Shown here one piece after another: positions 35,070 to 44,378 of a stretch of 51,454 nt of DNA. Where the stretch lies: positions 1 through 51,454 of the forward strand of contig JAJYTY010000005.1 in NCBI GenBank assembly GCA_021792835.1, written 5' to 3'. This stretch comes from Pseudomonadota bacterium. GTDB taxonomy: Bacteria; Pseudomonadota; Gammaproteobacteria; Burkholderiales; Burkholderiaceae_C. Every line of letters starts with the position of its first letter. Position 1 is the stretch's first letter. The notes under the pieces were generated by a model. The model made no database searches. It was not told where the DNA came from and saw nothing but the letters and a program-made list of their open reading frames with translations. The position numbers and the translations under genes are program-made.

Positions 35070-36071
35070 TCACTTCCTTCGCTTGATCGAGGGGCGCACC
35101 TTGATGTGGTCGGCCACCGCGTTCTGGCGCAGGCGGTCGGGTGTGGCAGCCTTGGACAGCGAGGCCAGCGCGACGAACCAGGCCTTGGGCATGTCGCTGG
35201 GCAGGCCGACCGGGATGCCGCCGATCTTGCGCGTTTCGGTGAACGGACGGCCCGGCTCCTCGAAGCGCGGAGCGGTGCAGTTGATGCAGGCATAGCCGCC
35301 CTTGAGGCAGGAGCCGCCGCCATTCCAGGGGCGCAGGTTGCAGTCCGCCCGCGCCTGGGTTCCGAGGCAGCCCATGTGCTCCATCATGCAACCCTGGTCG
35401 GAGGGCTTTTCGGCGCTGGCCTTGAACTCGTAGAACTCGTTGCGCGCGCAGCCGTGATGCACCAGATGGTCGGTATAGCTGCGGGGGCGGGCGAGTTCGT
35501 CCAGCGCGGCCTGGCCCAGTTCGCCCTGGGCGAGCTGGGCCAAGGTGTCGGTCACCCAGCCGGGATGCACCGGACAGCCGGCGACATTGACCACCGGCAG
35601 GCCGCCGGGCGAGGTCCACAGCGCGGGCAAAAGGGCGCCGCTGCGGGTTCCGTCGTACTGCAGGCCGGTGGCCTCGGGCGTGTTGTCGCCCGCAGCGGTG
35701 ATGCCGCCGAAGGCCGCGCAACTGCCGATGGCTACGGTGTAGCGGGCCTTGGCTGCGAGGTCGGCCAGCCAGTCGCGCGCCGGGCGGCCGGTGCCGGCCA
35801 GCATATGGAAGCGTCCAGTGCCGGCGGGGCCGTGCATCACCGCGCCTTCGAGGCAGAGGATGTCCAACCGCTGCGTACCATCCACCACGGCCTGCAGCAG
35901 TGCGATCAGTTCGCCGTTGCTGGCCTCGCTGAGCGAGGGGTGCCAGAGCAGGTCGATGCCCGCAAGGTCGAATGCAGTGTAGAGGTCCGGCCCTTCTGCG
36001 TTGAGCAGCGACATGCTGCAGCCGCCGCAGCCGCCGGATTGCAGCCACAGCAGACTCAGGCGTTCAGCCAT
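35070..36071 (-). CDS. hupU: H2-sensing hydrogenase small subunit HupU/HoxB
   Basis: A 333-residue small subunit starting MAERLSLLWLQSGGCGGCSM. It lacks a Tat signal peptide and a C-terminal membrane anchor, so the sensor stays in the cytoplasm. Cysteines for three Fe-S clusters are present (GGCGGCS, GSCAAFGG, AGCPVHP, HGCARNEFY, CMMEHMGCLG, CLKGGYACINC). The start overlaps the end of hupT by 8 bp. The C-terminus is basic (RPSIKRRK). Confidence 0.94.
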   Translation of the reverse strand: MAERLSLLWLQSGGCGGCSMSLLNAEGPDLYTAFDLAGIDLLWHPSLSEASNGELIALLQAVVDGTQRLDILCLEGAVMHGPAGTGRFHMLAGTGRPARDWLADLAAKARYTVAIGSCAAFGGITAAGDNTPEATGLQYDGTRSGALLPALWTSPGGLPVVNVAGCPVHPGWVTDTLAQLAQGELGQAALDELARPRSYTDHLVHHGCARNEFYEFKASAEKPSDQGCMMEHMGCLGTQARADCNLRPWNGGGSCLKGGYACINCTAPRFEEPGRPFTETRKIGGIPVGLPSDMPKAWFVALASLSKAATPDRLRQNAVADHIKVRPSIKRRK

Positions 36072-37428
36072 GCGGGGCTTCCATCGGGATTTCAAGAGTG
36101 AACTCGGCGCCGCCATCAGGGTGATTGCGCACGCTGAGCGCACCGGCGCACTGCTCGGCTGCCAAGCCATAACTGATGTACAGGCCCAGACCGGTGCCTT
36201 TGCCCACAGCCTTGGTGGTGAAGAAAGGGTCGAACACCCGCAACAGGTTGTCCTCGGAGATGCCGGTGCCGTGGTCGCGCACCTGGACGCGGGCGTGGCC
36301 GTCCGTAGCCGAGACGCGCAGGTCCAGCCGGGGCTGGTCCATGCCGTTCATGGCGTCGAATGCGTTCTGGATCAGGTTGATTAGGATCTGCTGCACATGG
36401 CCCTCGCTGTTGTGCACGGGCAGTTCGGCGGGCATGTCGAGTCGGATCTGCGCCTGCTGGCGGACGGCCTTGCTGACCCAGGCCAGACTGGACTCGACGA
36501 GGCGGCAGAGGTCGAAGGTGCTGCGCTTCTGGTGCTGCGGGGTGGCGAAGTGGCGCAGGTTCTGAACGATGTCGCTCACCCGCTCCGCGCCTTCGAGCGA
36601 GCCGGCGATCAGCGGCCCGAGATCCTTGAGGATGCGGTCGATACGGTTGCTCTTGCGCGCCTGTTCCAGGAGGTCGGGCGGGGCGCCGCGTTGCACCAGG
36701 TCCAGGTAGTCCTGCAGGCGTTCGCCATAGCGTTGCAGGGTGTGCATGTTGCCGAACACGAAACTGATCGGGTTGTTCAGTTCGTGTGCCACGCCGGCCA
36801 CCAGACGGCCGAGCGAGGCCATCTTCTCCGACTGTACAAGGTGCTGCTGCGCGGTTTTGAGCTGCTTGTGGGTTTCCTGTAGATCACGGTAGGCGCGCCG
36901 CAGTTCGCCAAGCGGGCGGCCGGTGACCACCATGCCCGATAGCGTCCCCTCGTTGTCATAGCGGGGGCTACAGTTCACCGCCAGTGGCACGGCCTCGCCG
37001 TTGGCTGCGAGGATCTCGATTTCGCAATCGAGGATGCCGCCGGTGCGGATGTGGCCGGGGAAGTTGGCGATCATCGGCGCGGCGGACAGCGCGAACAGCG
37101 CCGACAATTCGGTACCGACGAGTTCCGCCTCGCTGCGGCCGAGCAGGTTGACCATCGCTTTGTTCGCCCGCTGAATGCGGCCCTGCACGTTCGCAACAAC
37201 CAGCACGTCCGACATGGATGACAGCACGCTGTCGATGAAGCGTTGCGCCTCTTCCAGCGCGGCGTTCTTCTCTTCCAGGTCGACCTGGTAGCGCACCAGA
37301 TCGGCGTAGATCTCGTCCATGCGGTGGATGACCTCGATCCACGCGTCTTCGCTCATGCCAAGCGGCGCGGCGGGTCCCGGTGGTGCCGCCGCTTCGCCGC
37401 GCAGATCGAGGTGGCGAAGATCAGCCAT
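36064..37428 (-). CDS. hupT: H2-signalling histidine kinase HupT/HoxJ
   Basis: A 454-residue soluble kinase. A PAS domain (about 60-175, SSMSDVLVVANVQGRI, NKAMVNLLGRSEAELVG) follows a short coiled coil, then HisKA with the phospho-histidine in VAHELNNPISFVFGNMHTL, and an HATPase domain (NLIQNAFDAMNG, VRDHGTGI, GKGTGLGLYISYGL). No membrane segment. HupUV interacts with the PAS region; without H2 the kinase phosphorylates HupR and keeps it inactive. The ATP-lid glycines that are mutated in C. necator H16 HoxJ are intact here, so the circuit should be H2-responsive. It overlaps hupR and hupU by 8 bp each. Confidence 0.94.
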   Translation of the reverse strand: MADLRHLDLRGEAAAPPGPAAPLGMSEDAWIEVIHRMDEIYADLVRYQVDLEEKNAALEEAQRFIDSVLSSMSDVLVVANVQGRIQRANKAMVNLLGRSEAELVGTELSALFALSAAPMIANFPGHIRTGGILDCEIEILAANGEAVPLAVNCSPRYDNEGTLSGMVVTGRPLGELRRAYRDLQETHKQLKTAQQHLVQSEKMASLGRLVAGVAHELNNPISFVFGNMHTLQRYGERLQDYLDLVQRGAPPDLLEQARKSNRIDRILKDLGPLIAGSLEGAERVSDIVQNLRHFATPQHQKRSTFDLCRLVESSLAWVSKAVRQQAQIRLDMPAELPVHNSEGHVQQILINLIQNAFDAMNGMDQPRLDLRVSATDGHARVQVRDHGTGISEDNLLRVFDPFFTTKAVGKGTGLGLYISYGLAAEQCAGALSVRNHPDGGAEFTLEIPMEAPHG

Positions 37429-38896
37429 GGTCGACCCACTCCTCGATCTGCTCGATCTTCTCCAGTCCATAGCGCTCGAGCTTGCTGCGCAGGCCAACGC
37501 GCGACAGCCCTAGCTCTTGCGCCGCGCGGGTCTTGTTCCAACGATGGCGGATGAGGGTTTCCTTCACGATGCGCGCCTCCAGCGACTCCATTCGCTCCTT
37601 GAGCGAGCCGTCGATGCCGGCGAGCAGGTCGAGCGCCTCGGCCGCCTCCTCGGTGGTGCCACGCAGGATGTGCGGGGAAATCAGCTCGGCGCCGAGCTGA
37701 TCGGTGGGTGCCAGCACGAGCATGCGTTTGATCTCGTTCTGCAGTTCGCGCACATTGCCAGGCCAGTCGTAGGCCTGCAAGCAGGCCAGGGCTTCGTGCG
37801 TGATACCGCGCACCGTCTTTCCCAGGGTGCGCATGGCCTCCTGCAGCAGCGACTGCGCCAGCACCGGGATATCGGTGCGGCGCTCGCGCAGCGGCGGAAT
37901 GGCGATGCTGAAGGTGGCCAGCCGGAAGAACAGATCCTGCCGAAAGCGGCCCGACCGCACCTCCTCCTTGAGGTCGCGGTGCGTGGCGGCCAGCACCCGC
38001 ACGTCGACCGAGCGGCGGGTGTTGCTGCCCAGCGGGCGAATCTCGCCCTCCTGCAGCACCCGCAGCAGCTTGACCTGGAAGGCGGGGGAAATGTCGCCCA
38101 CTTCGTCGAGGAAGATCGTGCCGCCGTTGGCACGCTCGAACAGGCCGATGCGGTCTTCCACCGCGCCGGTGAAGGCACCGCGTTTGTGGCCGAAGAGTTC
38201 ACTTTCGAGCAGGTCGTCGGGCAGGGCGCCGCAGTTCTCGGCGACGAAGGGCTTGTCGCCGCGCAGGCTGTTGTAGTGCAGGGCGCGCGCGAACAGTTCC
38301 TTGCCTGTGCCGGACTCGCCGCACACCATCACGTTGACGTCGTAGGTGGAGACGGTGCGCACCGTGTCACACACCGCGTTGAGCGGGCTGTCGGGCGCGC
38401 GTACGATGCCCTGGTCCCAGTCGAAGCGGGCCTGTAGTACGCGGCGCTTCTCCTGCAGGCTGTCGCTCAGGGTGGCGGGTTTGAGCTTCAACTCGATGGA
38501 GAGTTGCTCGTTTTCGCGCTGCAGGCGGAACAGGTCCACCGCGTTGTGCAACTTGAGCAGAAGGTCCGAGGGTGTCCACGGCTTGCTGATGAACTGGTAG
38601 ATGCCGGCTTCGTTGATCGCCTCGATGATGTCTTCCGAGTCGGTGTAGCCGGAGATGATCATGCGGATCACCTCCGGCCACTGCTGCCGCACCCGGGAGA
38701 GGAACTCCACTCCGGTGGTCTCGGGCATGCGCTGGTCGCACAGGATGACCTGGACCCACTCCTTTTCCAGCAGCGCTTCCGCCGCCGCGGCGCTGGTTGC
38801 GCGCAGCACGTCGAAGTCGTCCTCGAGCACGCGCGTCAGCGCCTCGACCGAGCGCACTTCGTCATCGACGACCAGGATGGTGGGCTTGGTGGCCAT
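37421..38896 (-). CDS. hupR: NtrC-type sigma54 activator HupR/HoxA
   Basis: A 491-residue response regulator: receiver domain (1-120, phosphoacceptor in VILCDQRMPETTG), AAA+ domain (Walker A GESGTGKE, GAFTGA sigma54 contact loop, Walker B GGTIFLDEVGD), and a Fis-type helix-turn-helix (NKTRAAQELGLSRVGLRSKL). In known H2-responsive systems this class is unusual because the unphosphorylated form activates hydrogenase transcription. Both strong sigma54 promoter candidates in the divergent hup region fit it as activator. ATG 38896 is chosen since the receiver starts there. Confidence 0.95.
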   Translation of the reverse strand: MATKPTILVVDDEVRSVEALTRVLEDDFDVLRATSAAAAEALLEKEWVQVILCDQRMPETTGVEFLSRVRQQWPEVIRMIISGYTDSEDIIEAINEAGIYQFISKPWTPSDLLLKLHNAVDLFRLQRENEQLSIELKLKPATLSDSLQEKRRVLQARFDWDQGIVRAPDSPLNAVCDTVRTVSTYDVNVMVCGESGTGKELFARALHYNSLRGDKPFVAENCGALPDDLLESELFGHKRGAFTGAVEDRIGLFERANGGTIFLDEVGDISPAFQVKLLRVLQEGEIRPLGSNTRRSVDVRVLAATHRDLKEEVRSGRFRQDLFFRLATFSIAIPPLRERRTDIPVLAQSLLQEAMRTLGKTVRGITHEALACLQAYDWPGNVRELQNEIKRMLVLAPTDQLGAELISPHILRGTTEEAAEALDLLAGIDGSLKERMESLEARIVKETLIRHRWNKTRAAQELGLSRVGLRSKLERYGLEKIEQIEEWVDHG

Positions 38897-38904
38897 GGGC
38901 CGGT

Positions 38905-39852
38905 TCAAGCGGTGGGGGCGTCGGCACGCAGAGGCAGCGGGCGGCCGATCAGGCGGGTACGGCGCGACAGGCGCAGCCATTCGTGCCATGCGTCCAGCCC
39001 CTCGCCGTTGCGCGCCGAGATCAGCAGGATCTGCAGATCAGGATTGATCTGCAACGCGGCGTCGATGCAGCGCTCGACGTCGAAATCCAGGTGGGGGAGG
39101 AGGTCGATCTTGTTGATCAGCATGACGTCAGCGGCGTGGAACATGTCTGGGTATTTCAGCGGCTTGTCCTCGCCCTCGGTCACCGAGAGGATGGCCACCT
39201 TGTGCGCCTCGCCAAGGTCGAACGCGGCGGGGCAGACTAAGTTGCCCACATTCTCGATGAATAGTACCGATCCCTGCTGCGGGTCGAGTTCGGAGATGGC
39301 GTGGCCGACCATATGCGCATCCAGGTGGCAGCCCTTGCCGGTATTGACCTGCACGCTGGGCACACCGGTCGCACGGATGCGCTCAGCGTCGAGCGAGGTT
39401 TCCTGGTCACCCTCGATCACCGCGAGACCGAACTCGCCGCGCAAGTGGGTGAGGGTGCGGGTGAGCAGCGTGGTCTTTCCGGACCCAGGGCTGGAGACGA
39501 GATTCAGAGCGAGGATGCCGCGTTGCTGGAACAGCCGTCGGTTGTCGCGGGCGTAGCTGTCGTTCTTGCTCAGAATGTCCTGCTCGATTTGCACCATGCG
39601 CGATTGGCTCAGCCCCGGCGCGTGGGCGCCAGCGGGGCCGTTGCCGTAGTGGTGGTTGGCTCCGCCCGCCATCCCCTTGACCGCGTGGGTGTGGTCATGA
39701 TGGTCCTGGGCATGATCGTGCGGATGGTCGTGATCGTGGCCATGGCCGTCGTGATCGTGATGATGATGCGGGTGATGCACAGCACCGGTGCCGGCGAGGG
39801 CCTGACCGCTGACCCGGGCTTCGCCCTCGGAACAACCGCAAACGGTACACAT
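38905..39852 (-). CDS. hypB: Nickel-binding GTPase HypB
   Basis: A 315-residue GTPase with N-terminal [10 protein letters not shown] (nickel-site cysteines), a His-rich region (about residues 25-80, roughly 20 histidines, [20 protein letters not shown]) and a G domain ([39 protein letters not shown]). It delivers nickel to the large subunit with HypA. The His-rich part suggests nickel storage, as in HypB of Rhizobiaceae and Rhodobacter. It starts 1 bp downstream of the hypA stop and precedes hupR by 8 bp. Confidence 0.96.
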   Translation of the reverse strand: MCTVCGCSEGEARVSGQALAGTGAVHHPHHHHDHDGHGHDHDHPHDHAQDHHDHTHAVKGMAGGANHHYGNGPAGAHAPGLSQSRMVQIEQDILSKNDSYARDNRRLFQQRGILALNLVSSPGSGKTTLLTRTLTHLRGEFGLAVIEGDQETSLDAERIRATGVPSVQVNTGKGCHLDAHMVGHAISELDPQQGSVLFIENVGNLVCPAAFDLGEAHKVAILSVTEGEDKPLKYPDMFHAADVMLINKIDLLPHLDFDVERCIDAALQINPDLQILLISARNGEGLDAWHEWLRLSRRTRLIGRPLPLRADAPTA

Positions 39853-39853
39853 A

Positions 39854-40195
39854 TCAGTCGACCTCCAGTTCCTTGATGCGCATGGCGTCGCCACCCTCGA
39901 CCACCACTTGGTGGTTGCCGCAGAGCGGACAGGGATCGGCGCGTCGGGTGACGTCCACCCGCGTGGCGCAGGGCATGCACCAAGCCTGCGCGGGTGACGT
40001 GTGAATGTCCAGCGCGGCACCTTGCGCCACGCCGTGCGCGGCGACCACGTCGAAGCAGAATCGCAGCGCGCCCACGTCCACCGACGACAGCGCGCCAATA
40101 TCGAGCACCACCCGCCGCACCTTGCTGAACTGCTGGGCGCGGGCCTGATCCTCGATGATTTGCACGATGCTTTCGCACAGCGACATTTCATGCAT
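39854..40195 (-). CDS. hypA: Nickel chaperone HypA
   Basis: A 113-residue protein with the nickel-binding N-terminus MHEMSL (His2) and a zinc site formed by two CxxC pairs (AWCMPCATR and DPCPLCGNH). It inserts nickel into the hydrogenase large subunit with HypB. ATG 40195 is fixed by the MHEMS motif. Its start overlaps the end of hupK by 8 bp. Confidence 0.96.
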   Translation of the reverse strand: MHEMSLCESIVQIIEDQARAQQFSKVRRVVLDIGALSSVDVGALRFCFDVVAAHGVAQGAALDIHTSPAQAWCMPCATRVDVTRRADPCPLCGNHQVVVEGGDAMRIKELEVD

Positions 40196-41282
40196 GGGCG
40201 GGCTCCGGCATGGCGAGATGCAGGGTAACCTGCACGCAAGGATCGACGGCTTGGAGAACCAGTCGCGCCTGCCTGCGCGTGGTCGCTGGAGTGCCATGGC
40301 CGATGCCGGCGAGCAGTTGCGCGGCCAGTCCGCGCGGGTGTGCATTCCATTCTGTAGGCGCCAGGATACGGTAGCGCGCGATGCGCTGCTGCGCGTCCAG
40401 CTCGGCATGGTGGAAGAGCCGGCCGCGGGCGCTGTCGACCCAGCCCAGGCCGGCAGCCTCTGCAGCGGGAGGCGCGCTGTCGCCCCGCTGTAGGGCGACG
40501 AGCACAGCGCACAGATCCACCAGTCGCGCGGCGAGGCGGGCGAGCAGGCCATAGCCGGCCGCGGCCTGGACCAGGGGGTGGCCGCGGTGGCGGGCAGCCG
40601 GGCCGGTTTCCAGGCAGGTCCCGGCATGGGTGGGCTGGCTCACAAAGCGCAGCGCGGCATCGGCCTCAAGCGGCTCGCGCAGCTGTCCGGGTGGCAGGGA
40701 TTCGAGCGCGTGTAGGTCGACGGCCCGTACCGACGCGGCGCGCCCGTATAGGGTGCACAGTCCGCGTGGCGCGGCGGCCTCGGTCGCACGAGCCCAGTGA
40801 CGCAGCGCATCGACCGTGTCGAACTCGAGAAATTCGGACGGAGGTAGACCCAGGGTGTTCTGGCCCACCCAGTCGACCAGGGCCTGCAGCGCGGCAGAGT
40901 CATCGGCCGCAGCGTCGGTAAGGCGGACGATCTCGCCGAGGCTGGGGGGATGAGGCAGCACCTCGCAGAGCGCCGCCCAATCGCGGTGGACATGCAGCAG
41001 GTGTTCGCGCACGGTTTCAATCTGTACACGGCGATGCAGGGAGCGGCGCTGGGCGGCATTCATCGGCGGTAGCGAATCTCGCAGAGCATCACGCGCGGCG
41101 GCGACCTGGGCGTGCCCGCACAGGCTGAACAGCAGGGGCAGAAGCTGCACGGCCTGGGCGGCGGTGCGCCCTTCGAGGAGGCGCATGGCCTGCAGCGGGC
41201 GTTGGTTGTCGATGCGCACGGTGCGTCCGCCCGGGGCGGTGGCCCCGATGTGAATGTGCAGATGCTGTTGCGCGACGTGCAT
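40188..41282 (-). CDS. hupK: Hydrogenase assembly protein HupK/HoxV
   Basis: A 364-residue protein resembling a degenerate NiFe large subunit. The C-terminal part ([18 protein letters not shown], then [13 protein letters not shown]) matches the large-subunit C-terminus but keeps only one cysteine of the second CxxC, and the first CxxC is absent. HupK/HoxV is thought to be a scaffold for the Fe(CN)2CO unit before transfer to HupL. ATG 41282 begins [15 protein letters not shown]. It lies between hupJ and hypA, as in Rhodobacter and Cupriavidus. Confidence 0.9.
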   Translation of the reverse strand: MHVAQQHLHIHIGATAPGGRTVRIDNQRPLQAMRLLEGRTAAQAVQLLPLLFSLCGHAQVAAARDALRDSLPPMNAAQRRSLHRRVQIETVREHLLHVHRDWAALCEVLPHPPSLGEIVRLTDAAADDSAALQALVDWVGQNTLGLPPSEFLEFDTVDALRHWARATEAAAPRGLCTLYGRAASVRAVDLHALESLPPGQLREPLEADAALRFVSQPTHAGTCLETGPAARHRGHPLVQAAAGYGLLARLAARLVDLCAVLVALQRGDSAPPAAEAAGLGWVDSARGRLFHHAELDAQQRIARYRILAPTEWNAHPRGLAAQLLAGIGHGTPATTRRQARLVLQAVDPCVQVTLHLAMPEPAHA

Positions 41283-41290
41283 GGCGTGGC

Positions 41291-41794
41291 TCAGCGCGAG
41301 GAGCGGCCGAGCAGGAAGCCGCGACGCGAGGCGATACCTGCGGGCGCCGCTTCGGGTCGCGCTGCTGCGGGCTTGCCGTCGGTGTCGGTATCGAACATTA
41401 GCGCGAGCGCGTCGCGTGCGGCGGCCACGGCTTGCTCCTGGCTGACGAATGCGTCCATCGGCGAGAAGAGCGAGCCGGTGAGGTGGTGTCCGACCTGCGG
41501 CAGATGGGCTGTGAGCAGGCCGTAGCTGCCGGTGGGTAGATCCATCGCCCGCGTAGTGCCAACCTGGGCGGGTGGCAGTTCCCGCCCGCCGGGCAGCGAC
41601 AGGGCAAACACGTTCATGCACCAGGGGGTGACGATCACGCCGACGCACAACCCATCCCATTCACGCAGGCCGACGGCCTCGACCCGCAGCGCGGGGTTGA
41701 CGATGGGCAGGCCCAGCATGTGCGTGTTCTGGACGTGACTGTATGCATTCTCCAGCGAACGGCCGATGGGGCCGATGTGGGCATTGGCGCTCAT
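41291..41794 (-). CDS. hupJ: Hydrogenase chaperone HupJ/HoxT (HybE family)
   Basis: A 167-residue HybE-family protein (MLGLPIVNPALRVEAVGLREWDG, VGVIVTPWCMNVFALSLPGG, TGSYGLLTAHLPQVG, GSLFSPMDAF). These chaperones bind the small or large subunit during oxygen-exposed assembly. ATG 41794 overlaps the hupI stop (ATGA). The C-terminal tail ends in a variable basic segment (GFLLGRSSR). Confidence 0.9.
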   Translation of the reverse strand: MSANAHIGPIGRSLENAYSHVQNTHMLGLPIVNPALRVEAVGLREWDGLCVGVIVTPWCMNVFALSLPGGRELPPAQVGTTRAMDLPTGSYGLLTAHLPQVGHHLTGSLFSPMDAFVSQEQAVAAARDALALMFDTDTDGKPAAARPEAAPAGIASRRGFLLGRSSR

Positions 41795-42012
41795 TGTTCG
41801 TCCTGCACCACCATGAAGTGCATGGCCTCGCCGTCGCATTCGGGGCAGCGCCAGTGCTGTGGCAGTTGGCTGAACGGGGTGCCCGGTGCAATTTGCCATA
41901 CCGGGTCGCCCACGGTGGGGTCGTATACGTACCAGCAGATGCGGCACTCCAGACAGGCGTGGTCGCGTAGGCGAGAGGCGTCGCCCATGTAGGAGCCTTC
42001 GAAAGTGTTCAT
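41791..42012 (-). CDS. hupI: Rubredoxin-like protein HupI/HoxR
   Basis: A 73-residue rubredoxin with the four iron-ligand cysteines in CLECRICWYVYDPTVGDP and WRCPECDG, preceded by a short N-terminal extension. HupI/HoxR is needed for correct assembly of hydrogenase under oxygen, probably maintaining the proximal iron-sulfur cluster region of the small subunit. The first pair has spacing CxxC-x-x-W rather than the common CxxCGYxY, typical of the hydrogenase-linked group. It overlaps hupH and hupJ by 4 bp each. Confidence 0.93.
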   Translation of the reverse strand: MNTFEGSYMGDASRLRDHACLECRICWYVYDPTVGDPVWQIAPGTPFSQLPQHWRCPECDGEAMHFMVVQDEQ

Positions 42013-42872
42013 TGGAACAGGGTGAGGATTTCGCGCAGGCGGTCGGCGGTGTCGGCGAAGTCTTCCGGCGCGGCGAGGGCGACTTCCGGCACGTCGACGA
42101 TCTCGATAGTGTTGAGGATCAGCGCGTCCTGCGAGTTGAAGTACTTGACCCACCACACGTTGGGCAGGCGGGTTGCGCCGATGCGGCAGTTGCCGTAGCC
42201 GCGCGAGAGGATGGTGGCCGGGCCCACGCCCAGGGCGGTCCCGAGGTAGATGAGGTCTTCGCGGGTGAGAGGTAGCAGGGTGAGATTGATGACGTGCGAG
42301 GGATCGCCGGGCGTGTAGCGGACCATCTTATCCGCGATCTCGCTCAGTAGCGCCGGTGCATTCTGTACGCCGGGGATAGGCGCGGCGTTGGGGTCGAGCC
42401 GGTTCTCAGATAGCGCGACAAAGCTGCTGGTGCGCACCGCCTGCGGTACGTCGGCGATCTCGATGCGGTCGTCCAGCACGTTTTGCGCAGCGTCGACTCG
42501 GCGAACGCGCCACACGCCGGTGAGCACGGCTTCCTGCGCCAGGATGGCGCCGCCGAGCTGGTCTATGGTGACGCTGACTTCGCCCACGCCGAGGATCTGG
42601 TTGATGCAGGCGAGGTCGTCCGGGTCGAGATGGGAGATGTCGTGGACGATGGCCTCATCCTCGCCGGGCGCGTAGGCGCGGGCGGTGGCGAGCATGTCCT
42701 CAAGCAAATCGCGTATGCGGTGCCTATGGCGCAGGTCTTCGGGCTCGGGCAGGGAGATGGAGTCGTGCGTGTACATCTCCTTGGGCATGGCCATGTATTC
42801 GAGGGTGTCGTCTTCCACCGGCTGACTGCCGGGGCCGATGGTGACGATGGGGATGTCGATGGATTTCTGCAT
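42009..42872 (-). CDS. hupH: Hydrogenase expression/assembly protein HupH/HoxQ
   Basis: A 287-residue HyaF-family protein starting MQKSIDIPIVTIGPGSQPVE. Typical segments are YMAMPKEMYTHDSISLPEPEDL, IHDISHLDPDDL-like VHDISHLDPDDLACINQILGVGEVS, and LSRGYGNCRIGATRLPNVWWVKYFNS. HupH/HoxQ works with HupG/HoxO in oxygen-protective maturation of the small subunit and its Tat export. The gene starts 10 bp after hupG stops. Confidence 0.93.
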   Translation of the reverse strand: MQKSIDIPIVTIGPGSQPVEDDTLEYMAMPKEMYTHDSISLPEPEDLRHRHRIRDLLEDMLATARAYAPGEDEAIVHDISHLDPDDLACINQILGVGEVSVTIDQLGGAILAQEAVLTGVWRVRRVDAAQNVLDDRIEIADVPQAVRTSSFVALSENRLDPNAAPIPGVQNAPALLSEIADKMVRYTPGDPSHVINLTLLPLTREDLIYLGTALGVGPATILSRGYGNCRIGATRLPNVWWVKYFNSQDALILNTIEIVDVPEVALAAPEDFADTADRLREILTLFQ

Positions 42873-42882
42873 GGTCGTGTGC

Positions 42883-43293
42883 TCAGGCGGGAATGATGGG
42901 AATGCGCGGGGCTGGCGGGCGCACCGGGCCGGCGTCGAGAAAGCCCTGAATTTGCTCCAGGTAGTCGGTCCAGTCCCGGATCTTGGAGATGGTGCCGAGA
43001 TACTGGTTCTTGCGGAGAAAAACAAGTGCAGGCCACAGTTCAAAGCCGTACATCGCCTGCAGGGTGCGCTCGTCTTCCCGTGCGACGACGGCCGGCGTAA
43101 TGCGTCCGTTGAAATGCTTGACCAACTCGGGCAGCACCACGGCCACGTCGTTGGCCTCGGGGGTATTGGCAGGGTCCGCGGTGAAGAACAGCACGGCGTT
43201 GTCGGCTGCGTGCAGCACGGCATCGAGCGTCTTTATGGTCACGCGCGGATAGCCGAGCTCGTCGGTCAGACGGTCGATCAGTGGGGATGACAT
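42883..43293 (-). CDS. hupG: Hydrogenase-1 assembly protein HupG/HoxO (HyaE family)
   Basis: A 136-residue thioredoxin-fold protein without catalytic cysteines (AVLFFTADPANTPEANDVAVVLPELVKHF, LWPALVFLRKNQYLG). HyaE/HoxO proteins bind the Tat signal of the small-subunit precursor and delay export until assembly is finished. Start ATG 43293 is well supported by homology, and its neighbours are the usual hupF and hupH. Confidence 0.92.
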   Translation of the reverse strand: MSSPLIDRLTDELGYPRVTIKTLDAVLHAADNAVLFFTADPANTPEANDVAVVLPELVKHFNGRITPAVVAREDERTLQAMYGFELWPALVFLRKNQYLGTISKIRDWTDYLEQIQGFLDAGPVRPPAPRIPIIPA

Positions 43294-43316
43294 TGGGAAG
43301 GGTTCCTTTCAGCCTT

Positions 43317-43634
43317 TCAGGACAGGGCGGCGGGGCCGCGCAGATGGTCGGGCAGTTCGGGTTCGCGGTTCACGAGGTCGGCAAACAGGCGGTCGATATT
43401 GGGAGTCTCGCCGCGCATCACGCCCTCCAGTGCGACGAGGGCGTCCTGGATGCGTAGGGCCTCTTCGGTTTCGAGCAGGCTGCGTGCATGGCCCAGGAAG
43501 ACCAGCACCCAAGTACCCGCGGGCTGCGGGCCGACGAGGGTCATATCGACGGATTCCTGGGCGCCATCGGGTCCGGCGCACAGGGCGGAGAACTCAAACA
43601 TTTCGACGAGGCGAAGGGGGCGGCCGATGCACAT
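43317..43634 (-). CDS. hupF: HypC-family hydrogenase chaperone HupF/HoxL
   Basis: A 105-residue HypC paralogue. ATG 43634 gives MCIGRPLRLVE with the essential second-residue cysteine; the TTG six bases upstream (43640) would displace it and is rejected. It has the Gly-rich TWVLVFLGHARSLL segment and a longer C-terminus than HypC. In Rhizobium HupF protects the large subunit from oxygen during maturation. It starts just after the hupD stop. Confidence 0.92.
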   Translation of the reverse strand: MCIGRPLRLVEMFEFSALCAGPDGAQESVDMTLVGPQPAGTWVLVFLGHARSLLETEEALRIQDALVALEGVMRGETPNIDRLFADLVNREPELPDHLRGPAALS

Positions 43635-43636
43635 GG

Positions 43637-44338
43637 TCAAAAGGGGCGACGGCTGTCGACGTTAACGCTCAGGCGCGGCCAAGCGTCGGGCAGGGGTTTG
43701 GGGTCGAAGCGCACGTCCGGGTCGGCAAGTATCCGCAAGTCGCCGGTGCGTGGCGCGGACTCGGGGTCGGGACGTCCGGCCTCGTAGGGGGCGAGGTCCA
43801 GTGCCTGCGCGCCCAGCCGTTCGGGCTCGGGCAGCGGCGTGTCGCGGCGGGTGGCCTCCACGCCAAGCCCGGCTAGCCAGCGCAGGCCTGCGGCGATAGC
43901 CGGCTCGATCTTCGCCTTGACCAACTGGGTAAGGCTGCCGCCGAAGTCCTCCAGAGTGTGGGGCTGCACGCCGACCAGCGCGAGGTGGCGCGGCATGCAG
44001 CCCAGCAGTTCGGCCGTCATGAGCACTTCCTGGAAGCCAGTCTGGTGCAGGCTCATCTTCTTCGCACCCATGAAGCGGGGCACGTCGTCGCCGATCACGC
44101 AATGCAGGGAGCCGGGCTCCAGGCCGTAGTCGACCGCGTCGAACACCAGCAGGACATCGGCGTCCTGCACGTGGTGGATGAGATAGAGGCCCTGCGTGCC
44201 GCCGTCCATCAGGCGTACGTTGTCACCGAAGGTGTAGGTGTGGTGCAGGTACTCCACGGCACGCACTCCGAATCCTTCATCGGCCCAAAGCAGGTTGCCG
44301 ATGCCTAGGATGAGCACCGACGGCGGGTTGTCCAGCAT
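43637..44338 (-). CDS. hupD: Large-subunit maturation protease HupD/HoxM
   Basis: A 233-residue endopeptidase that removes the C-terminal peptide of HupL after nickel insertion. Family motifs: ILGIGNLLWADEGFGVRAVEYL (nickel-sensing Glu and Asp), DAVDYGLEPGSL, MSLHQTGFQEVL (the conserved His). The 60-residue C-terminal extension beyond the usual 160-200 residues is variable (LPEPERLGAQAL to the end). It is the first gene of the leftward operon and lies about 69 bp downstream of the inferred start of its sigma54 promoter. Confidence 0.94.
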   Translation of the reverse strand: MLDNPPSVLILGIGNLLWADEGFGVRAVEYLHHTYTFGDNVRLMDGGTQGLYLIHHVQDADVLLVFDAVDYGLEPGSLHCVIGDDVPRFMGAKKMSLHQTGFQEVLMTAELLGCMPRHLALVGVQPHTLEDFGGSLTQLVKAKIEPAIAAGLRWLAGLGVEATRRDTPLPEPERLGAQALDLAPYEAGRPDPESAPRTGDLRILADPDVRFDPKPLPDAWPRLSVNVDSRRPF

Positions 44339-44378
44339 GGCGTTGTCTCCTTGCGTCTGGCTGCTCCGCGGTCAGGGG

